In this document: piece after piece, positions 21,333-29,750 of the stretch | How the letters are laid out: each line of letters opens with the position of its first letter | Numbering within the stretch: position 1 is the first letter of the stretch | From: Weeksella massiliensis | GTDB taxonomy: Bacteria; Bacteroidota; Bacteroidia; Flavobacteriales; Weeksellaceae | Assembly: GCA_000751595.1 (NCBI GenBank) | Contig: CCMH01000003.1 | Span: forward strand, 124,001-188,000 | Direction: 5' to 3' | DNA length: 64,000 bases | The notes under the pieces: model-generated | The model's input: only the letters and a program-made list of their open reading frames with translations | What the model was told of the DNA's origin: nothing | Databases searched by the model: none | Position numbers and translations under genes: made by a program

Positions 21333-21875
21333 CTAAATTTTTTCAACTTGACCGAAGTTCAACTCAAGAGGGGTTTTACGTCCGAAAATCAGAACCATTA
21401 CCTCAAGTTTGCGTTTATCTTCGTGAATTTTTTCGATGCTTCCCGTAAATCCATTGAAAGGACCATCGATTACTTTGATTGTTTCTCCTACGTCAAAAGG
21501 AATAGAATTGTTCTCGATAGTATCGGCCAATTCATCAACTTTCCCTAACATACGATTAACTTCTGATTGGCGCATCGGTACTGGATCACCCCCTTTGGTG
21601 GCACTCAAGAAACTAATTACGCCTGGGATGTTTTTCACGATGTGCGGAACCTCTCCTTGCAAAGAAGCTTCTACCATGACATACCCCGGGAAGTGTACCT
21701 TTTCTTTTTGGTACTTTTTACCATTACGTATTTGAATCACTTTTTCCATAGGCACAACGACCTGACCAATATAATCGGCTAGGTTGTGATATTGTGCTTC
21801 ATTTTCAATATAGTTTTTTACTTTAAGCTCTTGTCCGCTTACAGTCTTTACTACATACCATTTTTTATCAATCAT
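21333..21875 (-). CDS. nusG: Transcription elongation/antitermination factor NusG
   Basis: The 180-residue protein binds RNA polymerase and links it to the ribosome. It has the NGN domain (KKWYVVKTVSGQELKVKNYI, then FPGYVMVEA) and a C-terminal KOW domain (VGETIKVIDGPFNGFTGSIE). The open frame reaches a TTG at 21881, but the ATG two codons later (MIDKKWYVVK) is the better start. It is placed between secE and rplK as in most bacteria. Confidence 0.97.
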   Translation of the reverse strand: MIDKKWYVVKTVSGQELKVKNYIENEAQYHNLADYIGQVVVPMEKVIQIRNGKKYQKEKVHFPGYVMVEASLQGEVPHIVKNIPGVISFLSATKGGDPVPMRQSEVNRMLGKVDELADTIENNSIPFDVGETIKVIDGPFNGFTGSIEKIHEDKRKLEVMVLIFGRKTPLELNFGQVEKI

Positions 21876-21898
21876 GTTCAACTACGTTGTTCGGATTA

Positions 21899-22090
21899 TT
21901 ATCTTAATGTTTCGTAAATATTGTATAAGATTTTTGCGAAAACAGAATCTATTATATACAAAAATATAGCTAACAATACAGTTGCTATGGTTACAATAAT
22001 TGTATCTCTTTGTAGATCTTGAAAAGATGGCCAAGTGACGTTATCTTTAAACTCTACAAAAGAAGATTTAATAAAATTGACAACTTTCAT
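21899..22090 (-). CDS. secE: Preprotein translocase subunit SecE
   Basis: A 63-residue single-span subunit of the SecYEG channel. The amphipathic segment (FKDNVTWPSFQDLQRDT) is followed by one transmembrane helix (IIVTIATVLLAIFLYIIDSV). This is the usual short SecE form, located between tRNA-Trp and nusG. Confidence 0.95.
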   Translation of the reverse strand: MKVVNFIKSSFVEFKDNVTWPSFQDLQRDTIIVTIATVLLAIFLYIIDSVFAKILYNIYETLR

Positions 22091-22107
22091 ATCGTGTGTT
22101 ATCTTAG

Positions 22108-22178
22108 CACGGGCACAAGGATTCGAACCCTGATCAACGGTTTTGGAGACCGCTATTCTACCATTGAACTATGCCCGT
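22108..22178 (-). tRNA. tRNA-Trp (CCA)
   Basis: A 71-nt cloverleaf. The acceptor stem is ACGGGCA/TGCCCGT, the anticodon loop is CTCCAAA with CCA, the T-arm has GGTTCGAATCC and the discriminator is G. The 3' CCA is not encoded. It sits between tuf and secE, a conserved position. Confidence 0.97.
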
Positions 22179-22180
22179 AT

Positions 22181-22212
22181 AAAAATGGTAGTCAGGGTAG
22201 ACTACCATCTTT
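22181..22212 (-). terminator. Terminator between tuf and tRNA-Trp
   Basis: On the minus strand ATGGTAGTC and GACTACCAT form a perfect 9-bp stem around TACCCT, followed by TTTTTA. It could separate tuf expression from secE-nusG and the ribosomal genes. Confidence 0.8.
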
Positions 22213-22238
22213 TATTATTGGTTATACTATCGTATAGA

Positions 22239-23426
22239 TTATTCTACGATTTCAGTTACCTGACCAGCACCAACTGTTCTACCACCTTCACGGATAGCGA
22301 AACGTAAACCTACGTTTAAGGCAATTGGTTGTAATAATTCAACGTCAATCGTTAAGTTATCACCTGGTAATACCATCTCTACTCCTTCTGGTAAATGGAT
22401 CTCTCCAGTTACGTCAGTTGTACGAACGTAGAATTGTGGACGATATCTGTTGTGGAATGGAGTGTGACGTCCACCTTCTTCTTTTGTCAAGATATACACC
22501 TCAGCTTTGAATTTTTTATGAGGAGTAACTGATCCTTGTTTCGCGATAACCATACCACGACGGATGTCAGTTTTCTCAATACCACGTAGTAATAAACCTA
22601 CGTTATCTCCAGCTTCACCTCTATCTAAGATTTTACGGAACATCTCTACCCCTGTTACAGTTGAAGTTAATTTTTCTTCACCCATACCAACGATATCTAC
22701 TGCCTCACCAGAGTTGATGATACCAGACTCAATACGTCCAGTTGCTACAGTACCACGTCCTGTAATTGAGAATACGTCTTCGATTGGCATCAAGAATGGT
22801 TTATCTTGATCACGTACTGGTTGCTCAATCCAAGCATCAACTGATTCCATTAAACTTAAAACAGTCTCAACCCATTTTGGCTCACCATTCAATGCTCCTA
22901 AAGCAGAACCTTGAACTACCGGTGTATTATCACCATCATACTCGTAAGAAGACAATAAGTCTCTTACCTCCATATCTACTAACTCTAATAACTCAGCGTC
23001 ATCAACCATATCCACTTTGTTTAAGAAAACAACGATACGTGGAACGTTTACCTGACGACACAATAAGATGTGCTCACGTGTTTGTGGCATTGGGCCATCT
23101 GTAGCCGCAACCACCAAGATTGCACCATCCATTTGAGCTGCACCAGTAACCATGTTTTTTACGTAATCCGCGTGACCTGGACAGTCTACGTGCGCGTAGT
23201 GACGGTTAGCTGTTTCATACTCAACGTGAGATGTATTAATTGTAATACCTCTCTCTTTTTCTTCTGGAGCGTTGTCGATTGAATCATAAGCTCTTGCTTC
23301 TGAAAAACCGGCGTCAGCCAATACTTTTGTAATAGCAGCAGTTAAAGTAGTCTTACCGTGGTCAACATGCCCAATAGTACCGATGTTTAAGTGCGGCTTA
23401 TTACGATTAAAAGTTTCCTTTGCCAT
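22239..23426 (-). CDS. tuf: Elongation factor Tu
   Basis: A 395-residue GTPase that delivers aminoacyl-tRNA to the ribosome. G1 (GHVDHGKT), G3 (DCPGHADY), G4 (NKVD) and the C-terminal barrels are intact. It ends in [10 protein letters not shown]. It follows four tRNA genes on the same strand and is probably co-transcribed with them from the promoter at about 24.0 kb. Confidence 0.99.
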   Translation of the reverse strand: MAKETFNRNKPHLNIGTIGHVDHGKTTLTAAITKVLADAGFSEARAYDSIDNAPEEKERGITINTSHVEYETANRHYAHVDCPGHADYVKNMVTGAAQMDGAILVVAATDGPMPQTREHILLCRQVNVPRIVVFLNKVDMVDDAELLELVDMEVRDLLSSYEYDGDNTPVVQGSALGALNGEPKWVETVLSLMESVDAWIEQPVRDQDKPFLMPIEDVFSITGRGTVATGRIESGIINSGEAVDIVGMGEEKLTSTVTGVEMFRKILDRGEAGDNVGLLLRGIEKTDIRRGMVIAKQGSVTPHKKFKAEVYILTKEEGGRHTPFHNRYRPQFYVRTTDVTGEIHLPEGVEMVLPGDNLTIDVELLQPIALNVGLRFAIREGGRTVGAGQVTEIVE

Positions 23427-23509
23427 TTTACTTTTTATTAATTTCTATGTTATACTTAATCTAAGATTCTAAATTAAAATTTCCTTATCTCTCGATAAGA
23501 AAAAACATG

Positions 23510-23581
23510 AGCCAACGAAGGGAATTGAACCCTCGACCTCTTCCTTACCAAGGAAGCGCTCTACCCCTGAGCTACATCGGC
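23510..23581 (-). tRNA. tRNA-Thr (GGT)
   Basis: A 72-nt cloverleaf with anticodon GGT. The acceptor is GCCGATG/CGTTGGC with two G-U pairs, and the anticodon stem CTTCC/GGAAG is perfect. The T-arm is GGTTCAATTCC and the discriminator is T. Confidence 0.96.
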
Positions 23582-23590
23582 CAGAAGTTG

Positions 23591-23663
23591 AGCGGGAAAC
23601 GAGACTCGAACTCGCAACATTCAGCTTGGAAGGCTGACGCTCTACCAATTGAGCTATTCCCGC
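23591..23663 (-). tRNA. tRNA-Gly (TCC)
   Basis: A 73-nt cloverleaf with acceptor GCGGGAA/TTCCCGC, anticodon loop CTTCCAA (TCC) and T-arm AGTTCGAGTCT. It lies 9 nt from the neighbouring tRNA-Thr. Confidence 0.96.
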
Positions 23664-23761
23664 TTATACTTTCTATACTTGCCATTCTGAATAAAAAGCC
23701 TCGCAAAGCTAAGGAATTTTTTAATTCCTATAAAATTTCAGAACGAAAAAATAAAAAAATG

Positions 23762-23844
23762 TGGGAAGAGCAGGATTCGAACCTGCGAAGGTGAAAACCA
23801 ACGGATTTACAGTCCGTCCTCGTTGGCCGCTTGAGTATCTTCCC
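23762..23844 (-). tRNA. tRNA-Tyr (GTA)
   Basis: An 83-nt class II tRNA with a long variable arm (about GTTGGTTTTCACC). The acceptor is GGGAAGA/TCTTCCC, the anticodon loop CTGTAAA carries GTA and the discriminator is A. Confidence 0.96.
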
Positions 23845-23875
23845 AATTGAACTTTTTTTTATTTCTTTCTATACG

Positions 23876-23949
23876 AGCCGATAGAGGGATTCGAACCCAC
23901 GACCCCGAGATTACAAATCACGTGCTCTGGCCAGCTGAGCTATATCGGC
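23876..23949 (-). tRNA. tRNA-Thr (TGT)
   Basis: A 74-nt cloverleaf with acceptor GCCGATA/TATCGGC and anticodon loop TTTGTAA (TGT). The anticodon stem CGTGA/TCTCG has one U-U mismatch in its middle. It is the first gene after the promoter at 24005-24035. Confidence 0.94.
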
Positions 23950-23973
23950 AATAAGTTCCAGTATTTAAAAGAA

Positions 23974-24002
23974 CAATCCGTTAAACATTGTATTTAACGG
24001 AC
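23974..24002 (-). terminator. Possible terminator after hpf, next to the tRNA promoter
   Basis: CCGTTAAAT and a matching ATTTAACGG-like arm form a hairpin. On the minus strand it is followed by a weak T-rich stretch (TTGTTCTTTT). It directly follows the promoter box at 24005-24012, so the tRNA transcript would begin inside or near it. Confidence 0.5.
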
Positions 24003-24004
24003 TG

Positions 24005-24035
24005 CAAATTTACATAGATTTTTTATAAATCCAAA
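24005..24035 (-). promoter_or_regulatory. Promoter of the tRNA-tuf unit
   Basis: On the minus strand TTTG (24035-24032), 19 nt, then TAAATTTG (24012-24005). This is a full match to the Bacteroidota -33/-7 consensus. Confidence 0.8.
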
Positions 24036-24060
24036 TTTTTATTTCAAAATTTTCAAATCT

Positions 24061-24360
24061 TTATCTTTCTGTGATTTTTTCTTTACGTTTAATGATTAAT
24101 CTTTTCAAGGTATCTATCGATAAATCAATACATTCCTCAAACGATTGTCCTTTTTTACTAACTATAATATCATCCCCAGGAATTTCTAATCGAATGTCAA
24201 CCGATTTATTGTCTTTCTCTGAGGTGTTTTCTAATTTCATCGAAACGTCTGCCGCAATTATCTGATCGGTCAAACTGTCTAATTTAGCTAATTTTTGCTC
24301 TAAATAGTCTTCTAAATTTTGTTTTGCGTTGAAATTAACCGCTTGAAATTTTACTTTCAT
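24061..24360 (-). CDS. hpf: Ribosome hibernation-promoting factor family protein
   Basis: A 99-residue short HPF/YfiA-type protein that binds the 30S subunit and inactivates ribosomes in slow growth. It has the family pattern MKVKFQAVNFNAKQNLEDYL at the start, an acidic beta-strand (DVSMKLENTSEKDNKSVDI) and a helix with lysines at the end (DTLKRLIIKRKEK). Its ATG overlaps the xerC stop (ATGA), so the two are coupled. Confidence 0.92.
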   Translation of the reverse strand: MKVKFQAVNFNAKQNLEDYLEQKLAKLDSLTDQIIAADVSMKLENTSEKDNKSVDIRLEIPGDDIIVSKKGQSFEECIDLSIDTLKRLIIKRKEKITER

Positions 24361-25262
24361 AGTTCATCTTTTTTGTGCCCACGCGGGTGAGCATTGTTAA
24401 ACACTTTTTTTAAATTCTGTATGCTACTATGCGTATAGATTTGGGTAGAAGACAAACTTGAATGCCCTAAAATCTCTTTCACTGCATTCAGATCCGCTCC
24501 ATTCTCTAACAGCTGCGTAGCAAATGTATGCCTCAACACGTGAGGACTCTTTTTTTGTTTCTCTGTAACAAGACTAAGATAATGATTTACTCGTTTGTAA
24601 ACAAATTTATCATACAAAGCTTGTCCATTTTTTGTGATAAAAAGTGTTAAATTTTCCCGCCCGACCACATCTTTCCGAAGCACTAAATATTTATCAAATT
24701 CAGCCACCAACTTCTCTCCGATTGGCAAAAGCCGCTCTTTGTTTCGCTTTCCTACAACTTTGATTTCTTTTTGTTCGATATCCAACTGAGGAAGCGTTAA
24801 TTGTATCAACTCTGCTCGTCGCATTCCAGTTTGGTAGAAGAGATTCATCATCAACCGATCGCGAATCCCATCGAAATCATCCGAAAAAATATTTTCCAAC
24901 TCAAAAAGACGCTGCATTTCTTTTTCGGTATAAGGGATGATTACCTCTTTTTTTGTTTTCAAGGATTTTATTTGCAACATGGGCGAAGTCGTTAATTGCC
25001 CAGTTTTGATAAGATAGGTATAAAAAGTTCTCAAACTACTCATTTTCCGATTGATGCTTCGTTCTGCTATCTTCTTATCCGATAAAGAAATAATAAAAGA
25101 TCGGATATGGTTTTTCTCGGCCTTTTCAATCGAGTCGCTTGGTTCTTCTATTTGGTAGAATTGCAGAAAATCTTCTAAATCTCGCTGATAATTTTTTATG
25201 GTATGAAGCGAGTAACGTTTTTCATACCGCAAATAATCTAAAAATTTCTGAATTGTTTCCAT
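24357..25262 (-). CDS. xerC: Tyrosine recombinase XerC-type
   Basis: A 301-residue site-specific recombinase, probably half of the XerCD pair that resolves chromosome dimers at dif. The N-terminal SAM-like core-binding domain (residues 1-85) is followed by the catalytic domain. Visible catalytic residues are Arg in TGMRRAEL, Lys in VVGKRNKERLLP, HVLRH, then the His of LGHSS and Tyr276 in TQIYTHSS. The neighbourhood (rpsU, hpf, tuf) is the normal chromosomal position in flavobacteria, and nothing here suggests a mobile integrase. The other Xer protein is at 62.5-63.4 kb. Confidence 0.92.
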   Translation of the reverse strand: METIQKFLDYLRYEKRYSLHTIKNYQRDLEDFLQFYQIEEPSDSIEKAEKNHIRSFIISLSDKKIAERSINRKMSSLRTFYTYLIKTGQLTTSPMLQIKSLKTKKEVIIPYTEKEMQRLFELENIFSDDFDGIRDRLMMNLFYQTGMRRAELIQLTLPQLDIEQKEIKVVGKRNKERLLPIGEKLVAEFDKYLVLRKDVVGRENLTLFITKNGQALYDKFVYKRVNHYLSLVTEKQKKSPHVLRHTFATQLLENGADLNAVKEILGHSSLSSTQIYTHSSIQNLKKVFNNAHPRGHKKDEL

Positions 25263-25263
25263 A

Positions 25264-25305
25264 AAAAAACCTATTCATCAAAGATAAGTTTTTGATGAAT
25301 AGGTT
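25264..25305 (-). terminator. Terminator after rpsU
   Basis: AAACCTATTCATCAAA and TTTGATGAATAGGTTT form a 16-bp perfect stem with an 8-nt loop, then a T-run. It ends 2 nt before the xerC start codon. Confidence 0.9.
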
Positions 25306-25333
25306 TGTAAATTTTCTACAGAAAATACGTGAC

Positions 25334-25528
25334 TTATGCTTCTTCTTGAGCAGCTAAAGCTTGCTTGTAGATTGCTCTACTCATTTTTTGACGTTTCAAA
25401 ACAGATGGTTTTGTAAACTGCTGACGTGCTCTAAGCTGACGTACAACACCTGTTTTGTCGTATTTTCTTTTGTATTTTTTTAATGCTCTTTCGATTGACT
25501 CGCCGTCTTTTACTGGAATGATTAACAT
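25334..25528 (-). CDS. rpsU: Ribosomal protein bS21
   Basis: A 64-residue basic small-subunit protein. MLIIPVKDGESIERALKKYKRKYDKTGV matches the bS21 N-terminus (first 20 residues cited as the best evidence). A strong promoter and a strong terminator flank the gene, so it is a single-gene unit. Confidence 0.96.
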   Translation of the reverse strand: MLIIPVKDGESIERALKKYKRKYDKTGVVRQLRARQQFTKPSVLKRQKMSRAIYKQALAAQEEA

Positions 25529-25566
25529 AATCTATCTATTTCTTTTGTTTCTATATATTGAGTTTG

Positions 25567-25597
25567 CAAATATACAACTCTTTATATTTTAAACAAA
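25567..25597 (-). promoter_or_regulatory. Promoter of rpsU
   Basis: On the minus strand TTTG (25597-25594), 19 nt, then TATATTTG (25574-25567). This is a full match to the Bacteroidota consensus. Confidence 0.8.
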
Positions 25598-25604
25598 TAC
25601 TTTT

Positions 25605-26747
25605 TTAATCTTTTGTAATATTTCTACCGATAACTAATTTTTGGATCTCGGTTGTTCCTTCTCCAATGGTACATAATTTAGAATCGCGATAAAATTTTTC
25701 TACCGGAAAATCTTTGGTATATCCATATCCACCAAAAATCTGTACAGCTTCGTTTGCAATTCTCACACACGCTTCTGACGCAAAATATTTGGCCATCGCA
25801 CCTTCGGTTGACATTGGCTGATGGTTATTTTTCAGATATGCCGCTTTGAAAATTAACAATTCTGATGCTTCGATTTCAGTTGCCATCTCGGCTAACTTAA
25901 AGTTAATCGCCTGGAAATTAGCAATCGCTTGTCCGAACTGATGTCTTTCTTTCGAATACTTTAAAGCTGCTTTGTACGCTCCTTTTGCAATTCCTAAACT
26001 AAGCGCAGCAATAGAAATTCTACCTCCATCTAAAATTGCAAGGGCTTGTTTAAAACCGTCTCCTACTTCTCCTAAACGATTCGCATCAGAAACACGAACA
26101 TTATCAAAAATTAATTCTGCCGTCTCAGAAGCACGCATTCCTAATTTGTTTTCTTTTTTACCTGAAGTGAAACCTGGTGTCCCTTTTTCTACTACAAAAG
26201 CAGTGGCATTATTTTTCGCTCCTTTTTCACCTGTTCTTGTCATCACGACAGCAACATCTCCAGAAATAGCATGTGTAATAAAGTTTTTAGCTCCATTGAT
26301 CACCCACTCATCTCCGTCTTTCACTGCTGTGGTGCTCATTCCACCTGCATCCGAACCAGTATTATGCTCTGTAAGTCCCCAAGCACCGATCCATTCTCCG
26401 GTGGCTAATTTCGGAATCCAACGTTGTTTTTGCTCATCGGTTGCAAAAGTCAGAATATGATTGGTACATAATGAATTATGCGCCGCAACTGACAAACCTA
26501 TCGAAGGATCTATCTGAGAAATCTCGTCTATGATCGCGATATATTCATCGTACGACAATCCGCTTCCGCCTAATTCTTCTGGAACTAAGATGCCCATGAA
26601 GCCCATTTCTCCAAGTTTCTTGAAAACTTCTACCGGGAAAGTCTGACTTTCGTCCCACTCCATCACATGAGGAAGAATGTTTTGCATGGCAAAGTCTCTG
26701 GCTGATTGTGCGATCAACTGAATATTTTCGTTCTCTAAATGTTTCAT
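25605..26747 (-). CDS. Acyl-CoA dehydrogenase
   Basis: A 380-residue flavoprotein that introduces a trans-2 double bond in acyl-CoA. Seen in order: the N-terminal helical domain (PVEVFKKLGEMGFMGILVPE), the FAD-binding strand region (WGLTEHNTGSDAGGM, then VINGAKNFITHA), and the C-terminal helices with IFGGYGYTKDFPVEKFYRD and IGEGTTEIQ. The Glu of GEGTTE is the likely catalytic base. Length and motifs fit a short-chain or branched-chain enzyme. Its role beside branched-chain keto-acid oxidation is inference. It stands alone on the minus strand. Confidence 0.93.
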   Translation of the reverse strand: MKHLENENIQLIAQSARDFAMQNILPHVMEWDESQTFPVEVFKKLGEMGFMGILVPEELGGSGLSYDEYIAIIDEISQIDPSIGLSVAAHNSLCTNHILTFATDEQKQRWIPKLATGEWIGAWGLTEHNTGSDAGGMSTTAVKDGDEWVINGAKNFITHAISGDVAVVMTRTGEKGAKNNATAFVVEKGTPGFTSGKKENKLGMRASETAELIFDNVRVSDANRLGEVGDGFKQALAILDGGRISIAALSLGIAKGAYKAALKYSKERHQFGQAIANFQAINFKLAEMATEIEASELLIFKAAYLKNNHQPMSTEGAMAKYFASEACVRIANEAVQIFGGYGYTKDFPVEKFYRDSKLCTIGEGTTEIQKLVIGRNITKD

Positions 26748-26857
26748 TTTTTGTATGTTTTTGCTGCGCTAAAATATAATTATTATTGGTGAAATGAAAA
26801 TTTTTCGGTTTGTTCTTTTCGTAGTTTTCAAAAATTGAATTCTTTTCGAAACAAACT

Positions 26858-26892
26858 AAAAAAAGGCAAAACTCGTTGAATTTTGCCTTTTA
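26858..26892. terminator. Terminator after the CDF exporter
   Basis: AAAAGGCAAAA and TTTTGCCTTTT form an 11-bp stem around a 9-nt loop, with an A-run that reads as T on the minus strand. Confidence 0.75.
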
Positions 26893-26969
26893 GGATAGTT
26901 TTCAATCTTTTCTATCCGATTTATCTCTGAAAGTGATTCTTTTTACCGATATTTTTCTTTTCGGTTGAA

Positions 26970-27893
26970 TCAGATTTTCTTTTTCAATCTTGTCAATCGC
27001 TCTTCATAATCTCTATTTTCTAGAAGATCCGGTTCGATATGAATCAACACATCTGCGATTTCTGGAATTTTAAACTTAATAAGATCCTTGACCAAATGAC
27101 TAATTTCATGCCCTTCTCCTACCGAAATTCCTTTGTTTACAATCACATGCAAATCGACAAAATATATCATACCCGATTTTCTGATATTGGCTTTTTCGGT
27201 TCCTAAAACTCCGGGCACTTGCAACGTAATCGTCTTGATGTTTTCCAAAAGTTCATCATACAATTGTTCATCCATGATTTCGCCCAAAGCTGGACGCAAA
27301 ATTCTATACGCATTGTACAAAATAATTCCCGAAGCAATTAGTGCCGCAACATCATCCGATGCTTCCCAACCAGGCCCCAAAATAAGAGCAAACGAAATCC
27401 CAATAAACGCCATCACAGAGGTTATCGCATCACTTCGATGGTGCCATGCATCTGCCTTGAGAGATGAACTGTTGGTTTCTTTACTTTTTCGGATAACATA
27501 TTGGTAGGATAATTCTTTGAACAAAATTATTCCACCTAAAACTATCAATGTGAAAGGTTTTGGTGTGTCGTGCGGTGTAAAAATATTTTGCACACTTTCG
27601 TAAGCAATGATACATGCCGAAACTATCAGAAACAAAACGACCAAAAAGGTTACGATCGCTTCTGCTTTTCCATGCCCATAAGGATGATTTTCGTCGGCCG
27701 GACGAGCAGAATATTTCAGACCAAACAATACGAGAATAGACGAAAAAACATCGGTTGTTGATTCTATCGCATCAGCAATTAATGCATAAGAATTACCAAA
27801 ATATCCAGCTATTCCTTTGATAAGCGCTAAGCTAAGATTGCCAAAAATACTAAATATAGAAGCTTTAATCGCTTTGTCTGTATTCGATTCCAT
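26970..27893 (-). CDS. Cation diffusion facilitator family metal exporter
   Basis: A 307-residue inner-membrane metal/proton antiporter with six predicted transmembrane helices and a C-terminal cytoplasmic ferredoxin-like domain (residues of about 215-295). The helix 2 metal site reads ADAIESTTD, so a Glu replaces the usual His or Asp of the [HD]xxxD pair. The helix 5 site reads DAWHHRSDA (HxxxD kept). PADENHPYGHGKAE is the standard loop after helix 2. Substrate (Zn, Fe, Mn or Cd) cannot be fixed from the sequence, and the Glu makes assignment by analogy less safe. Confidence 0.92.
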   Translation of the reverse strand: MESNTDKAIKASIFSIFGNLSLALIKGIAGYFGNSYALIADAIESTTDVFSSILVLFGLKYSARPADENHPYGHGKAEAIVTFLVVLFLIVSACIIAYESVQNIFTPHDTPKPFTLIVLGGIILFKELSYQYVIRKSKETNSSSLKADAWHHRSDAITSVMAFIGISFALILGPGWEASDDVAALIASGIILYNAYRILRPALGEIMDEQLYDELLENIKTITLQVPGVLGTEKANIRKSGMIYFVDLHVIVNKGISVGEGHEISHLVKDLIKFKIPEIADVLIHIEPDLLENRDYEERLTRLKKKI

Positions 27894-27898
27894 GGAGA

Positions 27899-27926
27899 TA
27901 AAAAAACCTCACCGAAGTGAGGTTCT
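27899..27926 (-). terminator. Terminator after pruA
   Basis: On the minus strand AACCTCAC-TTCG-GTGAGGTT-TTTTT, a perfect 8-bp stem with a UUCG tetraloop. Confidence 0.92.
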
Positions 27927-27937
27927 AAAGTTAAGTT

Positions 27938-29566
27938 TTATTTTTCTAAAAACGGATATTTGTAATCAGTCGGGTGAACAAATTGTTCTTTTACTGTACG
28001 CACTGATGTCCAACGAAGTAAATTCATAGCAGAACCAGCTTTATCATTTGTTCCTGAAGCTCTTGCTCCACCAAATGGTTGCTGACCTACAACTGCCCCG
28101 GTTGGTTTATCATTGATATAGAAGTTTCCGGCTGCATTTTCTAAAGCTACATACGCTTTTTGCAATGCATCCGCATCCAAAGCATAGATAGATCCTGTCA
28201 AAGCATACTCAGAAGTTTCATCTACTAATTTTAGGGTTTCTTCGTACTGATCTTCCTCATATACATAAATCGTCAATACAGGTCCGAAGATTTCTTCTAC
28301 CATACTTTCGTATTTCGGATTGGTTGTTTTGAGAACGGTTGGAGTAATAAAATATCCTTTCGATTTGTCAAAATCTCCTCCAAAAACAACTTCCACCTCA
28401 GCAGATTCTTTTGCACGAGAAATATATCCTGAGATTTTATCAAATGCTTTCTCATCGATCACCGCATTCATAAAATTAGTGAAATCATCTGGTGTACCAA
28501 TCTTTACAGTAGCCAACATTTCTTTCATTTCTTTCTCTACTTCTGCCCATAAATTGGTAGGAATATATGCACGAGATGCCGCAGAACATTTTTGTCCTTG
28601 GTATTCGAAAGCTCCACGCACCAATCCGATTGCAACATCTTTTGCTTTGGCTGATTTGTGTACCATCACGAAATCTTTTCCGCCTGTTTCTCCTACGATA
28701 CGTGGGTAAGTTTTATGTGTATTGATGTTGTCCCCGATACGTTTCCATATATCTTTGAAAACCGCTGTTGATCCTGTGAAATGGATACCCGAAAAATCTG
28801 GATGTTCGATAACTGTTTTAGCAGTTTCAGCTCCGCCACTCAACACCATATTGATTACTCCGTCTGGTAATCCTGCTTCTTTCAATACTTCCATGATAAC
28901 TTTTGCAGAAAGCAATTGTTTATCAGAAGGTTTCCAAACTACGACATTCCCCATAAGTGCCATACATGTTGGCAAGTTACCAGAAATTGCAGTAAAATTG
29001 AAAGGCGTTAATGCGAACGTAAAACCTTCTAACGGACGATATTCTACACGATTCCAAACTCCTGGAGATGAAATGGGTTGATCTGCATATATTTCGGTCA
29101 TGAATTTTACATTGAAACGTAAAAAGTCGATCAACTCACAAGCAGAATCAATTTCGGCTTGCATAGCATTTTTCGATTGACCAATCATGGTTGCTGCATT
29201 AATTTTTGCGCGGTAAGGACCCGCAATCAAATCAGCTGCTTTCAAGAAAATAGAAGCACGTTCTTGCCAAGTAGTTCTCGACCAAGTTTTACGTGTTTCC
29301 AAAGCAACTTCAATTGCTTTTTTCACATCTTCTTGTGTCCCTAAATGGTAATATCCTACCACTTTCTGATGATCGTGAGGAGGACGAATTTCTTTTTTAT
29401 TATTGCTAAAAACCTCTTCGGCTCCGATATATTGTGGAACCTCGGTTACTTCTGCGAACATTTTTTGGTATGCCGCTTGTAATTCTGCACGTTCTGCAGA
29501 ACCAGCTCCGTACGCTTTTACAGGTTCATTCGCTATTGTTGGAATGGGAAAAAAACCGTTTGCCAT
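27938..29566 (-). CDS. pruA: L-glutamate gamma-semialdehyde (P5C) dehydrogenase
   Basis: A 542-residue aldehyde dehydrogenase for the second step of proline degradation, giving glutamate. VGETGGKDFVMVH carries the catalytic Glu region and GQKCSAASRAYIP the catalytic Cys. The length and start (MANGFFPIPTIANEPVKAYG) are typical of the single-domain PruA of Bacteroidota. No proline dehydrogenase gene is in the window. The unit appears monocistronic, with a promoter-like box upstream and a terminator downstream. Confidence 0.94.
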   Translation of the reverse strand: MANGFFPIPTIANEPVKAYGAGSAERAELQAAYQKMFAEVTEVPQYIGAEEVFSNNKKEIRPPHDHQKVVGYYHLGTQEDVKKAIEVALETRKTWSRTTWQERASIFLKAADLIAGPYRAKINAATMIGQSKNAMQAEIDSACELIDFLRFNVKFMTEIYADQPISSPGVWNRVEYRPLEGFTFALTPFNFTAISGNLPTCMALMGNVVVWKPSDKQLLSAKVIMEVLKEAGLPDGVINMVLSGGAETAKTVIEHPDFSGIHFTGSTAVFKDIWKRIGDNINTHKTYPRIVGETGGKDFVMVHKSAKAKDVAIGLVRGAFEYQGQKCSAASRAYIPTNLWAEVEKEMKEMLATVKIGTPDDFTNFMNAVIDEKAFDKISGYISRAKESAEVEVVFGGDFDKSKGYFITPTVLKTTNPKYESMVEEIFGPVLTIYVYEEDQYEETLKLVDETSEYALTGSIYALDADALQKAYVALENAAGNFYINDKPTGAVVGQQPFGGARASGTNDKAGSAMNLLRWTSVRTVKEQFVHPTDYKYPFLEK

Positions 29567-29592
29567 TTGTTTGTATTTTTATTTAATTTTCA

Positions 29593-29625
29593 CAAATTTA
29601 GTGATATTCTTTTAGTAATCCTCAA
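29593..29625 (-). promoter_or_regulatory. Probable promoter of pruA
   Basis: TAAATTTG on the minus strand (29600-29593) with a TTG at 29625-29623. The 22-nt spacing is slightly long for the Bacteroidota consensus. Confidence 0.5.
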
Positions 29626-29681
29626 CAGAATAGTTTAAAGTTTCGTTAGCAAATCGTTTAAAACGTGAAAGCAATCCAAAC

Positions 29682-29722
29682 AAAAAAAGTTGTTTCAAAA
29701 CTATTTTGACAACAACTTTTCA
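29682..29722 (-). terminator. Terminator after the T9SS plug gene
   Basis: AAGTTGTT and AACAACTT, with an inner TCAAAA/TTTTGA pair, form a long hairpin followed by a T-run on the minus strand. Confidence 0.8.
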
Positions 29723-29750
29723 TACTTTTTCTTGTTTTTGGTAGGATATG

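Noticed and set aside
23507-23794. Small plus-strand protein gene over the tRNA cluster
   Set aside because: It is the translation of three tRNA genes read backwards.
24357-25262. Phage or genomic-island integrase
   Set aside because: The Xer-type catalytic set, the rpsU/hpf neighbourhood and the lack of att repeats or foreign genes point to the housekeeping recombinase. The same holds for the copy at 62.5 kb.
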